Assembly: GCF_000949135.2 (NCBI RefSeq)
Contig: NZ_JTAN02000003.1
Span: 1 to 64,000 of the forward strand
Length of the DNA: 64,000 nt
Source: Burkholderia sp. USMB20
GTDB taxonomy: Bacteria; Pseudomonadota; Gammaproteobacteria; Burkholderiales; Burkholderiaceae
Reading direction: 5' to 3'
Position 1 is the first letter of the stretch. Each line of letters opens with the position of its first letter. A program made the translations under genes and the position numbers. Under the pieces are notes generated by a model. The model made no database searches, had not been told where the DNA came from, and saw only the letters and a list, made by a program, of their open reading frames with translations. Below, piece after piece: positions 9,708-17,682 of this stretch.

Positions 9708-10061
9708 ATGGCACCGTTTGACGAAATGCTTGCAGGCGATCAGGTTCGCCCGCCCTACTCGCGAGTCAAGGCATGGCTCGACACGCAGAACCCTGCAAGC
9801 CTCGCCCAGAAGGCCCACGACGCGGAAGGCGTGTTCCGCAGGACCGGCATCACGTTCGCCGTGTACGGCGACGCGCAGGCCGCCGAGCGCCTGATTCCGT
9901 TCGGCACTCGAAGCACTCGAAGCACTCGAAGCACTCGAAGCACTCGAAGCACTCGAAGCACTCGAAGCACTCGAAGCACTCGAAGCACTCGAAGCGGCCG
10001 ATTGGCCGTCGCCTGCGCGCGGCGATTTTTCCCGACATTATCGATGGAGACATTGCGATGA
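9708..10061 (+). pseudogene. Truncated circularly permuted ATP-grasp protein, N-terminus only
   Basis: The first 66 codons (MAPFDEMLAGDQVRPPYSRV, then AWLDTQNP and FRRTGITFAVYGD up to ERLIPF) match the start of the circularly permuted ATP-grasp family (former DUF404/DUF407), which is normally about 470 residues and accompanied by an alpha-E protein. Here the frame runs straight into ten tandem 9-bp units that translate as Thr-Arg-Ser, then about 22 unrelated residues. It stops in a four-base overlap with the next gene's ATG. The catalytic body and usual partners are missing. I read it as a deletion remnant; whether a short peptide is still made is unknown. Confidence 0.75.
9904..9993 (+). repeat. 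Ten perfect tandem copies of the 9-mer GCACTCGAA
   Basis: Ten identical 9-base units run without a mismatch and sit exactly at the breakpoint of the truncated ATP-grasp frame. They encode Thr-Arg-Ser repeats in that frame. Perfect identity implies recent expansion, and copy number probably varies between isolates. Confidence 0.95.
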
Positions 10062-10675
10062 AGCTTTACGGATTCGCCGGCACGCGCTCGCAACGCGCGC
10101 TCTGGGGGCTCAAGGAACTGGACGCGGATTTCGAGTTCGTGTCGGTCAACCTGCTAAAAGGCGAGCACAAGCGGCCTGAATTCCTGCGCCTCAATCCGGC
10201 CGGCAAGGTGCCCGTGCTGGTGGACGGCGACCTCGTGATTCCCGAGTCGGCCGCGATCGTGCTGTATCTCGCGGACAAGTACCCGGAGAAGGCGCTGCTG
10301 CCCGTCGATCCCGCTTTGCGCGCGCAGGCCTATCGATGGGTCATGTTCGCGGTGACGGAGCTTGAACAGCCGCTGTGGCGGATTACGCGCCATTCGTTCC
10401 TCTATCCGCCGGAAAAGCGCTCGCCGGCCGATATCGAGCTGGCACGCGAGGATTTCGCGACGATGGCCGCGATCCTCGACAAGCATCTCGAAGGGCGCGA
10501 ATTCATCGTCGGCGACACGCTGACGGTGGCCGATTGCGTGACGGTCTACCTGATCGACTGGGCGAGCGAATGCCACCTGATCGAACCGTTCCCGCAATTG
10601 CGTGCGTACCTCGAGCGGCTTTATGCGCGGCCGAAGGCGCCGCAACGGATCGCGGACGCACGCAAGGCGGCGTGA
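10058..10675 (+). CDS. Glutathione S-transferase family protein
   Basis: A 205-residue cytosolic protein with the two-domain GST fold. The N-terminal thioredoxin-like part reads MKLYGFAGTRSQRALWGL, then FLRLNPAGKVPVLVDGD with the conserved cis-Pro VPVL and PESAAIVLYLADKYPE for the glutathione gamma-glutamyl site. The helical C-terminal domain includes FIVGDTLTVADCVTVYLIDWA. It probably conjugates glutathione to electrophiles, or acts as a peroxidase or isomerase; the substrate cannot be read. A GGAGA element lies about eight bases before the ATG, and the ATG overlaps the stop of the decayed upstream frame. It converges on the HAD gene. Confidence 0.85.
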   Translation: MKLYGFAGTRSQRALWGLKELDADFEFVSVNLLKGEHKRPEFLRLNPAGKVPVLVDGDLVIPESAAIVLYLADKYPEKALLPVDPALRAQAYRWVMFAVTELEQPLWRITRHSFLYPPEKRSPADIELAREDFATMAAILDKHLEGREFIVGDTLTVADCVTVYLIDWASECHLIEPFPQLRAYLERLYARPKAPQRIADARKAA

Positions 10676-10739
10676 AGCGGCGGTCGGTCATGCCGGCGGG
10701 CGTGATCGACCACGGCCGCGCGATCTTGCGGGCTTGCGG

Positions 10740-11462
10740 TTACGACATCGCGTCGGGCGCACCCAGCGCGCGACACAGCACCGACAAGTCGCGAACGGTC
10801 AGATGCGGCGACGGAGCAGGACGCGCAGCGTGCTCCGCTTGCGCCCCTGCGTGACGCACGACCCACGCTGCCTGAAGCCCCGCATTCAACGCGCCGACGA
10901 TATCGAGGTGAAAGTCGTCGCCGACGTGCAGCAGTTCCGCCGCCGGCACGCCGAGCGTCGCGGCGGCCGCATGGAAGATTTCCGGCTCGGGCTTCGCGAA
11001 CCCGAACGCACGCGCGCTGAGCGTTTCACGGAAGAACTCGCCGCCGCCGGTCAGTTGAAGATCCGCATTGCCGTTCGTCACCGCGATCAGCGGAAACCGC
11101 GCGCTCAGCCACGCGAGCGCCGGCAATGCATCGTCGAAGAACTCGACCTGGTTTCGCGCCGAATAGAACACGTCGTAGGCGCGGTCGGTCAGTGAGACGT
11201 CTTCGTTCGCGCGCTCCAGCGCCAGCCGGATCGATCCGATGCGCAACGCGCGATAGTCGCCGACGAGATCCGGCCGCGAGCATTCGTATTCATCACGCAG
11301 TTGAGCCAGCGTCTGCGACGTCGGCAGCACGCTCGCGGTATCGGGGGCGTGCGCGATCAGCCACGCATGCAGCGACGCCTCGGCCCGTGCGACGGAAGGG
11401 CCGAACGGCCATAGCGTGTCGTCGAGATCGAACGAGATGGCGGAAACTTTGGATAGACGCAT
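10740..11462 (-). CDS. HAD-superfamily hydrolase
   Basis: A 240-residue haloacid-dehalogenase-like phosphatase. All four HAD motifs are visible: DxD (Asp12 and Asp14 in SFDLDDTLW), VTNGN as motif II, the Lys of FGFAKPEPEIF as motif III and HVGDDFHLD as motif IV. Length and cap suit a small-molecule phosphatase. It is the last gene of a minus-strand set with an ornithine-cyclodeaminase-like gene 29 bases upstream, so it may dephosphorylate an intermediate of that pathway, but no substrate can be assigned. The start is the ATG that gives MRLSKVSAISFD; no longer start is needed for the fold. Confidence 0.82.
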   Translation of the reverse strand: MRLSKVSAISFDLDDTLWPFGPSVARAEASLHAWLIAHAPDTASVLPTSQTLAQLRDEYECSRPDLVGDYRALRIGSIRLALERANEDVSLTDRAYDVFYSARNQVEFFDDALPALAWLSARFPLIAVTNGNADLQLTGGGEFFRETLSARAFGFAKPEPEIFHAAAATLGVPAAELLHVGDDFHLDIVGALNAGLQAAWVVRHAGAQAEHAARPAPSPHLTVRDLSVLCRALGAPDAMS

Positions 11463-11491
11463 GGCGATGGAAGATATCACGCCGTTGCCGT

Positions 11492-12463
11492 TCACCACGG
11501 CCACGGGATCGAGCGTCCCGTGCCGCGCTCGACGGCCTGCCGATACAGGAAGCGCGCCACGGTCAGGTCCTGCAGCGCGAGCCCCGTCATGTCGAATACG
11601 GTGATCTCGCTCGGCGAGCGATCGACCGACACGGTCCCGGCGAGCACGTCGCCGATTTCGGTGCGCGGCAGATCGGGCGCCCATTGGCACTCGCCGATGC
11701 CGCGCGCCTGCTCGTGATCGTCCACGAAAATGCGCGCGCGCTGCAGCACGCCTTCGGGAAGCTCGCGCTTGCCCGCGGTGTCCGCGCCGACGCAGGTCAG
11801 GTGGGTGCCGGGCCGAACCGCGTCTGCATCGAACAGCGGGCCGCCGCCCGGCGTGGCCGTGATGACCACGTCGCTGTCGGCCACTGCATCGTTTCGGTCT
11901 CGTGCGACGCGGATGTCGCAGCGTTCGCGGAATGCCGATTCGAACACCGCGTCCGCTTCGCCGCGCGCGTTCACGTACTGCACCGCGCACCGTTGCGGCA
12001 GCAGCCTGAGCGCATGGTCGAGCTGGACGCGCGCCTGCACGCCGGTGCCGAACACGCAGAGGCGCGTACTGTCGCGGCGGGCCAGCGCCTGCAGGCCCAG
12101 GCCGCCGGCCGCGCCGGTCCGGGCGGTGGTGATCGCGTTGCCGTCCATGATGCAGAGCGGGCGGCCGGTGGCCGGATCGAACAGCGCGATCGTCGCCTGG
12201 TGCGGCTCGCCGCCCAGGCTGCGATTGCCGGGCCAGAATCCGGCCGCCTTGAAGCCGAGCAGATCCTGGCTCGCGACGTCGCCCGACTTGATGCCGAACA
12301 CGCCGCCGGTATGCAGCTTCTCGCGCACGACCGGGAACACGCGCCCCGCGCGTTGGCTGTGCAGCACGAAGGCTTCGCGGACCGCCGCCATCACGTGTTC
12401 GGCTTGAAGGGCCGGTTCGACGACATCCCGGTCGAGAAGAAGGAGGTGGGCGTCTGTCGGCAT
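11492..12463 (-). CDS. Ornithine cyclodeaminase/mu-crystallin family protein (iminosuccinate-reductase-like candidate)
   Basis: A 323-residue NAD(P)-binding protein of the OCD/mu-crystallin family. The Rossmann motif LCVFGTGVQARVQLDHAL is near the middle, with the upstream family block DGNAITTARTGAAGGLGL and the C-terminal TVFDMTGLALQDL. Members include ornithine cyclodeaminase, alanine dehydrogenase, ketimine reductases and BhcD iminosuccinate reductase. It follows a DSD1-type PLP enzyme, so a role in hydroxyaspartate or imino-acid chemistry is plausible but inferred. A separate true-looking OCD lies at 21716-22795, so this copy probably has another substrate. The 175-base gap upstream is AT-rich and may hold its own promoter. 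Confidence 0.8.
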   Translation of the reverse strand: MPTDAHLLLLDRDVVEPALQAEHVMAAVREAFVLHSQRAGRVFPVVREKLHTGGVFGIKSGDVASQDLLGFKAAGFWPGNRSLGGEPHQATIALFDPATGRPLCIMDGNAITTARTGAAGGLGLQALARRDSTRLCVFGTGVQARVQLDHALRLLPQRCAVQYVNARGEADAVFESAFRERCDIRVARDRNDAVADSDVVITATPGGGPLFDADAVRPGTHLTCVGADTAGKRELPEGVLQRARIFVDDHEQARGIGECQWAPDLPRTEIGDVLAGTVSVDRSPSEITVFDMTGLALQDLTVARFLYRQAVERGTGRSIPWPW

Positions 12464-12638
12464 GGTGGGGAGCCTGTGCAGGTGCAATGTGAATCGCGGC
12501 TTTATAGTTTGTATAGATTTGGACAAATAGTCAATTTCGGGAGGGCGGTCAGTCGGGCGCGCGCGGCGGCCGGTTGCGTCGCCGGACGTCGGCGTATCAC
12601 TTCGCCGCACCGGCGAACGCCACCGCGCCGCCTCGTGC

Positions 12639-13772
12639 TTACCACCCGTAGAAGCGCGGCCAGTTCCGCACGGTGCCGTCGTCGCCCAGCGCGTGGTATT
12701 CCGGATGTTGCGCGCCGGTCGCGCACGCGTGGTTCGGCAGAATCCGCAAACGGGTCCCGATCGGAAACCGCGTCGCGATATCCGTGTCCGGCGTCCCGAT
12801 GCGGGACACGATGCCGTGCTCCTGATTGGCCGCGCTCATCACGTACTCGCCGAGCACGTCGCCGTCTTCGCTACACACCTGCCCGTAGCCGAAATCCCGC
12901 GCCTGCCGCTGCGTGCCGCGATCGCGGCTCATCGCCATCCAGCCCGCGTCGACGATGACCCAGCCTTTTTCTTCCTGGTGCCCGATGACGGTGGTCAGCA
13001 CCGACAGCGCGATGTCGGACAGTGCGCACACGCCGACGTTGTGCATCACGAGGTCGAACAGCACGTACACGCCCGCGCGGACTTCGGTCACGCCGTCGAG
13101 GCGCTCCGCGGACAGCGCGGTCGGCGTCGAACCGATGCTGACGACCGGGCAGGGCAGCGCGGCGGCCCTGAGGCGCTCCGCGGCGTGCACGGTCCGGCTG
13201 CGCTCCTGTTCGGCAATCGCGACCAGCGCGTCGCGGGTGTCGTATTCGTAGCTGGAGCCGGCGTGCGCGAGCACGCCGCCGAGCGTCATGCCGCCGTCGA
13301 CCAGCGCGCGGCCGACGTCGATCAGCAGATCGTCGTCGGGGGCGATCCCCGAGCGATGGCCGTCGACGTCGACCTCGATCCAGACTTCGAAGCGCTCGCC
13401 GTGCGCGCGCCCGAATTCGGCGATCGCGTGAGCGGCCGGCTGGCTGTCGGCGACGATCTTCAGGTCGCAGCCCTGCCGGCGCAACGCGAGCGCCTGGCCG
13501 AGCTTCGCGGGAATCATGCCGACCGCGTAGACGATGTCGCGCACGCCGCCCGCGAAGAACTGCTCGGCTTCCTTCAGCGTCGATACCGTGATGCCTTGCG
13601 CGCCGGCCGCAACCTGCGCGTCGACGACGTGCTGGCACTTGGTGGTCTTCACGTGCGGTCGGAACCGGACGCCGAGCGCGTCCAGATGCGCCTGCATGCG
13701 CGCGATGTTGTCACGCATGCGGCCGACGTCGATCAATGCGGCGGGGGTGTTGAGAAGGATGGGAATGCCCAT
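12639..13772 (-). CDS. DSD1-type PLP enzyme (D-serine/D-3-hydroxyaspartate dehydratase-like)
   Basis: A 377-residue fold-type III PLP enzyme with an alanine-racemase-like barrel. The PLP lysine lies in RFRPHVKTTKC, with GITVSTLKEAEQFF and EVWIEVDVDGHRSG following. Near the C-terminus NHACAT offers a His-x-Cys metal site, typical of DSD1 D-serine dehydratase and D-threo-3-hydroxyaspartate dehydratase; D-threonine aldolases have His-x-Asp there, so a dehydratase is favoured. The start gives MGIPILLNTPAALIDVGRM and has an AGAGG element about nine bases upstream. It lies directly downstream of a LysR gene and a palindrome shared with that gene's promoter. Confidence 0.82.
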   Translation of the reverse strand: MGIPILLNTPAALIDVGRMRDNIARMQAHLDALGVRFRPHVKTTKCQHVVDAQVAAGAQGITVSTLKEAEQFFAGGVRDIVYAVGMIPAKLGQALALRRQGCDLKIVADSQPAAHAIAEFGRAHGERFEVWIEVDVDGHRSGIAPDDDLLIDVGRALVDGGMTLGGVLAHAGSSYEYDTRDALVAIAEQERSRTVHAAERLRAAALPCPVVSIGSTPTALSAERLDGVTEVRAGVYVLFDLVMHNVGVCALSDIALSVLTTVIGHQEEKGWVIVDAGWMAMSRDRGTQRQARDFGYGQVCSEDGDVLGEYVMSAANQEHGIVSRIGTPDTDIATRFPIGTRLRILPNHACATGAQHPEYHALGDDGTVRNWPRFYGW

Positions 13773-13833
13773 GATGCGTTGCCTCTGTGGATTGCCGACA
13801 GCGAACACAGTAGGGCGTTTGGCGCGCTGCGTG

Positions 13834-13861
13834 TTTAACGCGTGCCAAATCGAGCATTAAG
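13834..13861. promoter_or_regulatory. Palindromic operator in front of the DSD1/OCD/HAD operon
   Basis: TTTAACGC, 12 bases, then GCATTAAG form a 28-bp near-palindrome 62 bases before the DSD1-type start. The same layout and spacing recur before the adjacent LysR gene at 14822-14849, so this is probably the site through which that regulator controls the operon. Confidence 0.65.
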
Positions 13862-13885
13862 CCGCATTTAATCCCGGGACCGCGC

Positions 13886-14812
13886 TCATGCCTTGCCGCG
13901 CCACGGCGGCGGAGCGAGGAATTGCGTCGCGGCTTCGAGGAAAACCCGCTGCCGCGCGGAGCGGCCGGTGCGTGACGGCAGCAGCGCGGTCACCGGCGCG
14001 GGCGGCAGATGCCAGTCGGGCAGCAGCCTGACCAGCTTGCCGTTCGCCAGCAGCGGCGCGACGTCCCACTCGGAGCGCTCGACGATGCCGAGCCCGGCCA
14101 GCGCCCAGTCGGTGATGACGGTGCCGTCGTTCGACGACAGCGCGCCCGTGACGCGAATCACCGCCGATCGTCTGGATTCGCCCTTGCCGTCGCCGGCTTG
14201 CGAGAAGCGCCAGCGCGGCACGTCCTCGTCGTTCTCGCGCAGGCACAGGCAGTCGTAGCGCGCGAGGTCGGACGGATGGGCCAGTTGCTTGATGCGCCGC
14301 GCGTAACCGGGGCTCGCGCACAGGAAGCGCTCGTTGGGCGCGAGCGGATAGCCGATCCACGACGACGACTTCAGGCTGCCGACATGGATGACCACGTCGG
14401 CCCCCGACGTGCTGGTCAGCGGACTCTCCGACAGGTGCAGCGAGATTTCGAGCTTCGGATGCGCGCGTTGCACGTCGCGCACGATCCGCGCGACGTACTT
14501 GCGTCCGAAGCCGAACGGCGCGACGACGCGCAGCGTGCCCTGCACGTCGCCGTGATCGCCCGCGATGTTGTTCGGCAGCGCGTCCACGCGCTCGAGAATC
14601 TCCACGGCTTCCCGATAAAGCCGCTGACCTTCGTCGGTCAGCTCGATCCCCTTCGGCTGCCGCACGGCGAGCCGGACGTCCAGCCGCGCCTCCATCCGCT
14701 GCAGGCGGATCGTGACCGCGGGCGGGGTGAGGTCGAGCAGGCGCGCGGCGGATGCCAATGAACGCGACGCGCCGATCGCGCGCACGAGTCGAAGGTCGTC
14801 GAGGTCGAGCAT
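13886..14812 (-). CDS. LysR-family transcriptional regulator of the DSD1/OCD/HAD operon
   Basis: A 308-residue LysR regulator. The N-terminal winged helix-turn-helix reads LDDLRLVRAIGASRSLASAARLLDLTPPAVTIRLQRME, and a periplasmic-binding-like effector domain follows (ALSSNDGTVITDWALAGLGI near 230). The start was put at 14812 (MLDLDDLRL), which places the HTH normally; 14845 would add eleven residues and would lie inside the palindrome. It is transcribed in the same direction as the PLP enzyme that starts 113 bases after its stop, with matching palindromes before both, so autoregulation plus operon control is likely. The inducer is unknown, possibly a D- or hydroxy-amino acid. Confidence 0.85.
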   Translation of the reverse strand: MLDLDDLRLVRAIGASRSLASAARLLDLTPPAVTIRLQRMEARLDVRLAVRQPKGIELTDEGQRLYREAVEILERVDALPNNIAGDHGDVQGTLRVVAPFGFGRKYVARIVRDVQRAHPKLEISLHLSESPLTSTSGADVVIHVGSLKSSSWIGYPLAPNERFLCASPGYARRIKQLAHPSDLARYDCLCLRENDEDVPRWRFSQAGDGKGESRRSAVIRVTGALSSNDGTVITDWALAGLGIVERSEWDVAPLLANGKLVRLLPDWHLPPAPVTALLPSRTGRSARQRVFLEAATQFLAPPPWRGKA

Positions 14813-14821
14813 TGCGTGTCC

Positions 14822-14849
14822 TTTAATGCTGGCGTTGCCGGGCATTAAA
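14822..14849. promoter_or_regulatory. Perfect 28-bp palindrome in front of the LysR gene
   Basis: TTTAATGC, 12 bases, then GCATTAAA is a perfect inverted repeat ending ten bases before the chosen LysR start. It would overlap the promoter and leader, as expected for an autoregulatory LysR site, and matches the element at 13834-13861. Confidence 0.7.
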
Positions 14850-15248
14850 CATCACATTGCATCAAGCATGTAGCGCTACGCCGCCGCGGTCCCCATGCGG
14901 GGGCATGCGTTTCACGTCGCGCGCCCGAATTCGCGCGATTTTCGGGTGAAGGCGGCACGCCGCCGCAAGCCGCGCTGACGCGCCGCAACATCGCGGCCGA
15001 CGCCCGGCCGACCCCCGATAGCCGGCAGTCCGATGCAATCCGGCGCCGCGCAAAACCCGCGCGCCGTTGTGTTCTGTCCCCCAACTTCTGCCCGGTTCGC
15101 CCGCCACAGGGCAAAATACGGGTTTTCCGCACCCGAGAGGGCGCGCCCGAATCACGCGCCGGGCGGCGGCAGTGCGCAATCGCACGCCGCCGCCGGGCGC
15201 CCAGGCAAGCTGCTCGCCATGTCGCGAGCCCACAGGAGTCCAGACCCC
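14850..15248. other. Intergenic region upstream of the DUF2760/Hsp70 operon
   Basis: About 400 GC-rich bases between the divergent LysR gene and the DUF2760 gene, with no supportable gene. Several short hairpin-forming stretches are present. A fairly AT-rich spot, GGCAAAATACGGG near 15110, may be the -10 region of the downstream operon. An AGGAG element precedes the DUF2760 ATG by about ten bases. Confidence 0.4.
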
Positions 15249-15839
15249 ATGCCCGAAACCAACCTGTCCTTCTTCGGCCGGCTATCGCTGGCCGTCGGCA
15301 CGTTCTTCTCCGTGATCGGCAACCGCGAGTTCGCGGCCGGCGTGCTGCGCGTGCGCGACGGCGCCCCGGCACCGGTCGCGCCGGCGCCGGTTGCGCCGGC
15401 CCCCGCGGCGGCCCCGGCACCCGCGCCCGTGAAGGCGCCGGCCCCCGAGCTGCGCGAAGCGAGCCCGCAAGCCGCGCTGCAACTGCTCGGCCTGCTGCAG
15501 CGCGATGCGCGCTTCATCGATTTCGTCGAGGAAGACATCGCCGGCTACGCGGACGCCGACATCGGCGCCGCCGCACGCCTCGTGCACGACGGCTGCCGCG
15601 CCGCGCTGCGCGAGCATTTCACGATCGTGCCGGTGCGCGATGAAGCCGAAGGCAGCCGCGTGACGCTGCCGGCCGGCTTCGACGCGACGGCCGTGCGCGT
15701 GACGGGCAACGTGGTCGGCGCCGCGCCGTTCACGGGCACGGTCAGCCACCGCGGCTGGCGCGTGGCCGACGTGCGCCTGCCGAAGCTGACCGGCAGCCAC
15801 GACGCCTCGGTGGTCGCACCGGCGGAGGTGGAACTGTGA
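15249..15839 (+). CDS. DUF2760-domain protein
   Basis: A 196-residue protein of unknown function. It has a hydrophobic N-terminal stretch (LSFFGRLSLAVGTFFSVIG), then an Ala/Pro-rich low-complexity linker (about residues 37-65), then the conserved DUF2760 domain with ALQLLGLLQRDARFIDFVEEDI and a C-terminal RGWRVADVRLPKL. The family is known mainly from its position next to two atypical Hsp70 genes, as here: the Hsp70 GTG start overlaps this stop by four bases. It may be a membrane-linked adaptor or co-chaperone for those Hsp70s; that is inference from context. Confidence 0.82.
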   Translation: MPETNLSFFGRLSLAVGTFFSVIGNREFAAGVLRVRDGAPAPVAPAPVAPAPAAAPAPAPVKAPAPELREASPQAALQLLGLLQRDARFIDFVEEDIAGYADADIGAAARLVHDGCRAALREHFTIVPVRDEAEGSRVTLPAGFDATAVRVTGNVVGAAPFTGTVSHRGWRVADVRLPKLTGSHDASVVAPAEVEL

Positions 15840-17677
15840 ACGATCCGCGCTATTCGATCGGTATCGACCTCGGTACGACCCACTGCGCGCTGTCGTACGT
15901 CGACAGTGCCGCGAGTGACGGCGAAACGATCACGCAGCAGGTGCTGCCGATCGCGCAGCTGACCGCGCCCGGCGCGCTGGAGTCGCGCGACCTGCTGCCG
16001 TCGTTCCTCTATCTTCCGCATGAAAGCGAGCTGACGCAGGGCGACCTGACGCTGCCGTGGACGGCCTCGCGCGCGTTCGCGGTCGGCGAGATGGCGCGCA
16101 CGCGTGGCGCCGGCACGCCGATCCGCCTCGTGTCGAGCGCGAAGAGCTGGCTGTGCCACCCGGGCGTCGATCGCCGCGCGGCGATCCTGCCGAGCGATGC
16201 GCCGCCGGAAGTGGCGCGCGTGTCGCCGCTGGAAAGCTCGATCCGCTACCTGACGCACCTGCGCGAAGCGTGGGACCACGCGCATCCCGACGCGCCGTTC
16301 GCCGACCAGGACGTGACGGTCACGATCCCCGCGTCGTTCGACCCGGCTGCGCGCGAGCTGACGGCGGAAGCCGCGCGTGCCGCCGGCTATTCGCGCATGA
16401 CGCTGCTGGAAGAGCCGCAGGCGGCGCTCTACAGCTGGATCCAGAAGAGCGAAGGCGGCTGGCGCAAGCAGGTGCAGGTCGGCGACCTGATCCTGTGCGT
16501 GGACGTCGGCGGCGGCACGACCGACCTGTCGCTGATCGCGGTGGTCGAGCGCGACGGCAATCTCGAACTGCATCGCGTGGCGGTCGGCGAGCACATCCTG
16601 CTCGGCGGCGACAACATGGACCTCGCGCTCGCGCACGTGGTCGCGCGCAAGCTCGCGCAGCAGGGCACGCAGGCCGATCCGTGGCAATTGCGCGCGCTGA
16701 CCTACGCGTGCCGCTCGGCGAAGGAAACGCTGCTGTCCGACCCGACGACCGACGCGGTGCCGCTCGTCGTGCCGAGCCGCGGCTCGAAGCTGATCGGCGG
16801 CTCGATCCGCACGGAACTGACGCGCGCGGAACTCACGCAGACAATTCTCGAAGGTTTCTTCCCGCAAGTCGACGCGGCCGCGCGCCCGGTGAGCCGCGCG
16901 CGCGTCGGCCTGACGCAGCTCGGCCTGCCGTATGCGCAGGACGCGGGCATCACGCGCCATCTCGCGGCGTTCCTCGGCCGCCAGGTCGCGGCGCTCGACG
17001 CGCTCGAAGGCGTGCAGCGTACGCTGCCGCAAGGTGCGACGTTCCTGCATCCGACCGCGGTGCTGTTCAACGGCGGCGTGTTCAAGTCGCCGCTGCTCAC
17101 GCAGCGCGTGCTCGATACGCTCAATAGCTGGCTCGCCGCCGAAGGCGCGCCGGCCGCGCGCCTGCTCGAAGGCGCGGACCTCGATCTGGCGGTCGCGCGT
17201 GGCGCGGCGTATTACGGCTACGTGAAGCGCGGCCGCGGCGTGCGCATTCGCGGCGGCACGGCGCGTGCGTACTACGTCGCGATCGAGTCGGCGATGCCCG
17301 CGGTGCCGGGGCTGGAGCCGCCGGTGCAGGCGCTCTGCGTCGCGCCGTTCGGGATGGAGGAAGGCTCGGATGCGGCGTTGCCGCCGCAGGAGTTCGGCCT
17401 CGTCGTCGGCGAACCGGTGCAGTTCCGCTTCTTCGGGTCGTCGGTGCGTCGTCAGGACCAGGTCGGCACGCTGCTCGACTACTGGTCGCCGGAAGAGCTG
17501 CAGGAACTCGAGGAAATCCAGGCCACGCTGCCCGCCGAAGGGCGCACGGTCGGCGAGGTCGTGCCGGTGAAGCTGCATGCGCGCGTGACCGAAGCCGGCA
17601 CGCTCGAGCTCGAGGCGATTCCGAGCGGCACGAACGAGCGCTGGAAGGTCGAGTTCGACGTGCGCGGCGCCGCCTGA
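15836..17677 (+). CDS. Hsp70-family protein (atypical DnaK/HscC-like ATPase)
   Basis: A 613-residue actin-fold ATPase of the Hsp70 family. Phosphate-1 is GIDLGTTHCALSYVD at the N-terminus, the connect region holds ITIPASFDPAARELTAEAARAAG-type sequence near 165-185, phosphate-2 is CVDVGGGTTDLSLI near 225, and LFNGGVFKSPL near 410 is the adenosine-side motif. The substrate-binding part is short and unlike DnaK, and there is no EEVD or DnaK-like lid. It starts with GTG inside the DUF2760 stop and ends six bases before the next Hsp70, so the three are almost certainly co-transcribed. Client proteins are unknown. Confidence 0.88.
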   Translation: MNDPRYSIGIDLGTTHCALSYVDSAASDGETITQQVLPIAQLTAPGALESRDLLPSFLYLPHESELTQGDLTLPWTASRAFAVGEMARTRGAGTPIRLVSSAKSWLCHPGVDRRAAILPSDAPPEVARVSPLESSIRYLTHLREAWDHAHPDAPFADQDVTVTIPASFDPAARELTAEAARAAGYSRMTLLEEPQAALYSWIQKSEGGWRKQVQVGDLILCVDVGGGTTDLSLIAVVERDGNLELHRVAVGEHILLGGDNMDLALAHVVARKLAQQGTQADPWQLRALTYACRSAKETLLSDPTTDAVPLVVPSRGSKLIGGSIRTELTRAELTQTILEGFFPQVDAAARPVSRARVGLTQLGLPYAQDAGITRHLAAFLGRQVAALDALEGVQRTLPQGATFLHPTAVLFNGGVFKSPLLTQRVLDTLNSWLAAEGAPAARLLEGADLDLAVARGAAYYGYVKRGRGVRIRGGTARAYYVAIESAMPAVPGLEPPVQALCVAPFGMEEGSDAALPPQEFGLVVGEPVQFRFFGSSVRRQDQVGTLLDYWSPEELQELEEIQATLPAEGRTVGEVVPVKLHARVTEAGTLELEAIPSGTNERWKVEFDVRGAA

Positions 17678-17682
17678 GCGCG

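Noticed and set aside
9904-9993. Regular repeats as a CRISPR array
   Set aside because: Units are contiguous 9-mers with no spacers and no cas genes nearby; the same holds for the arrays at 26165, 48812 and 58591.
11492-13772. Complete beta-hydroxyaspartate cycle
   Set aside because: Only PLP-enzyme and OCD-family genes are present; no bhcA-type aminotransferase or bhcB-type dehydratase is in the window, and the PLP enzyme's metal site favours a dehydratase over the aldolase.
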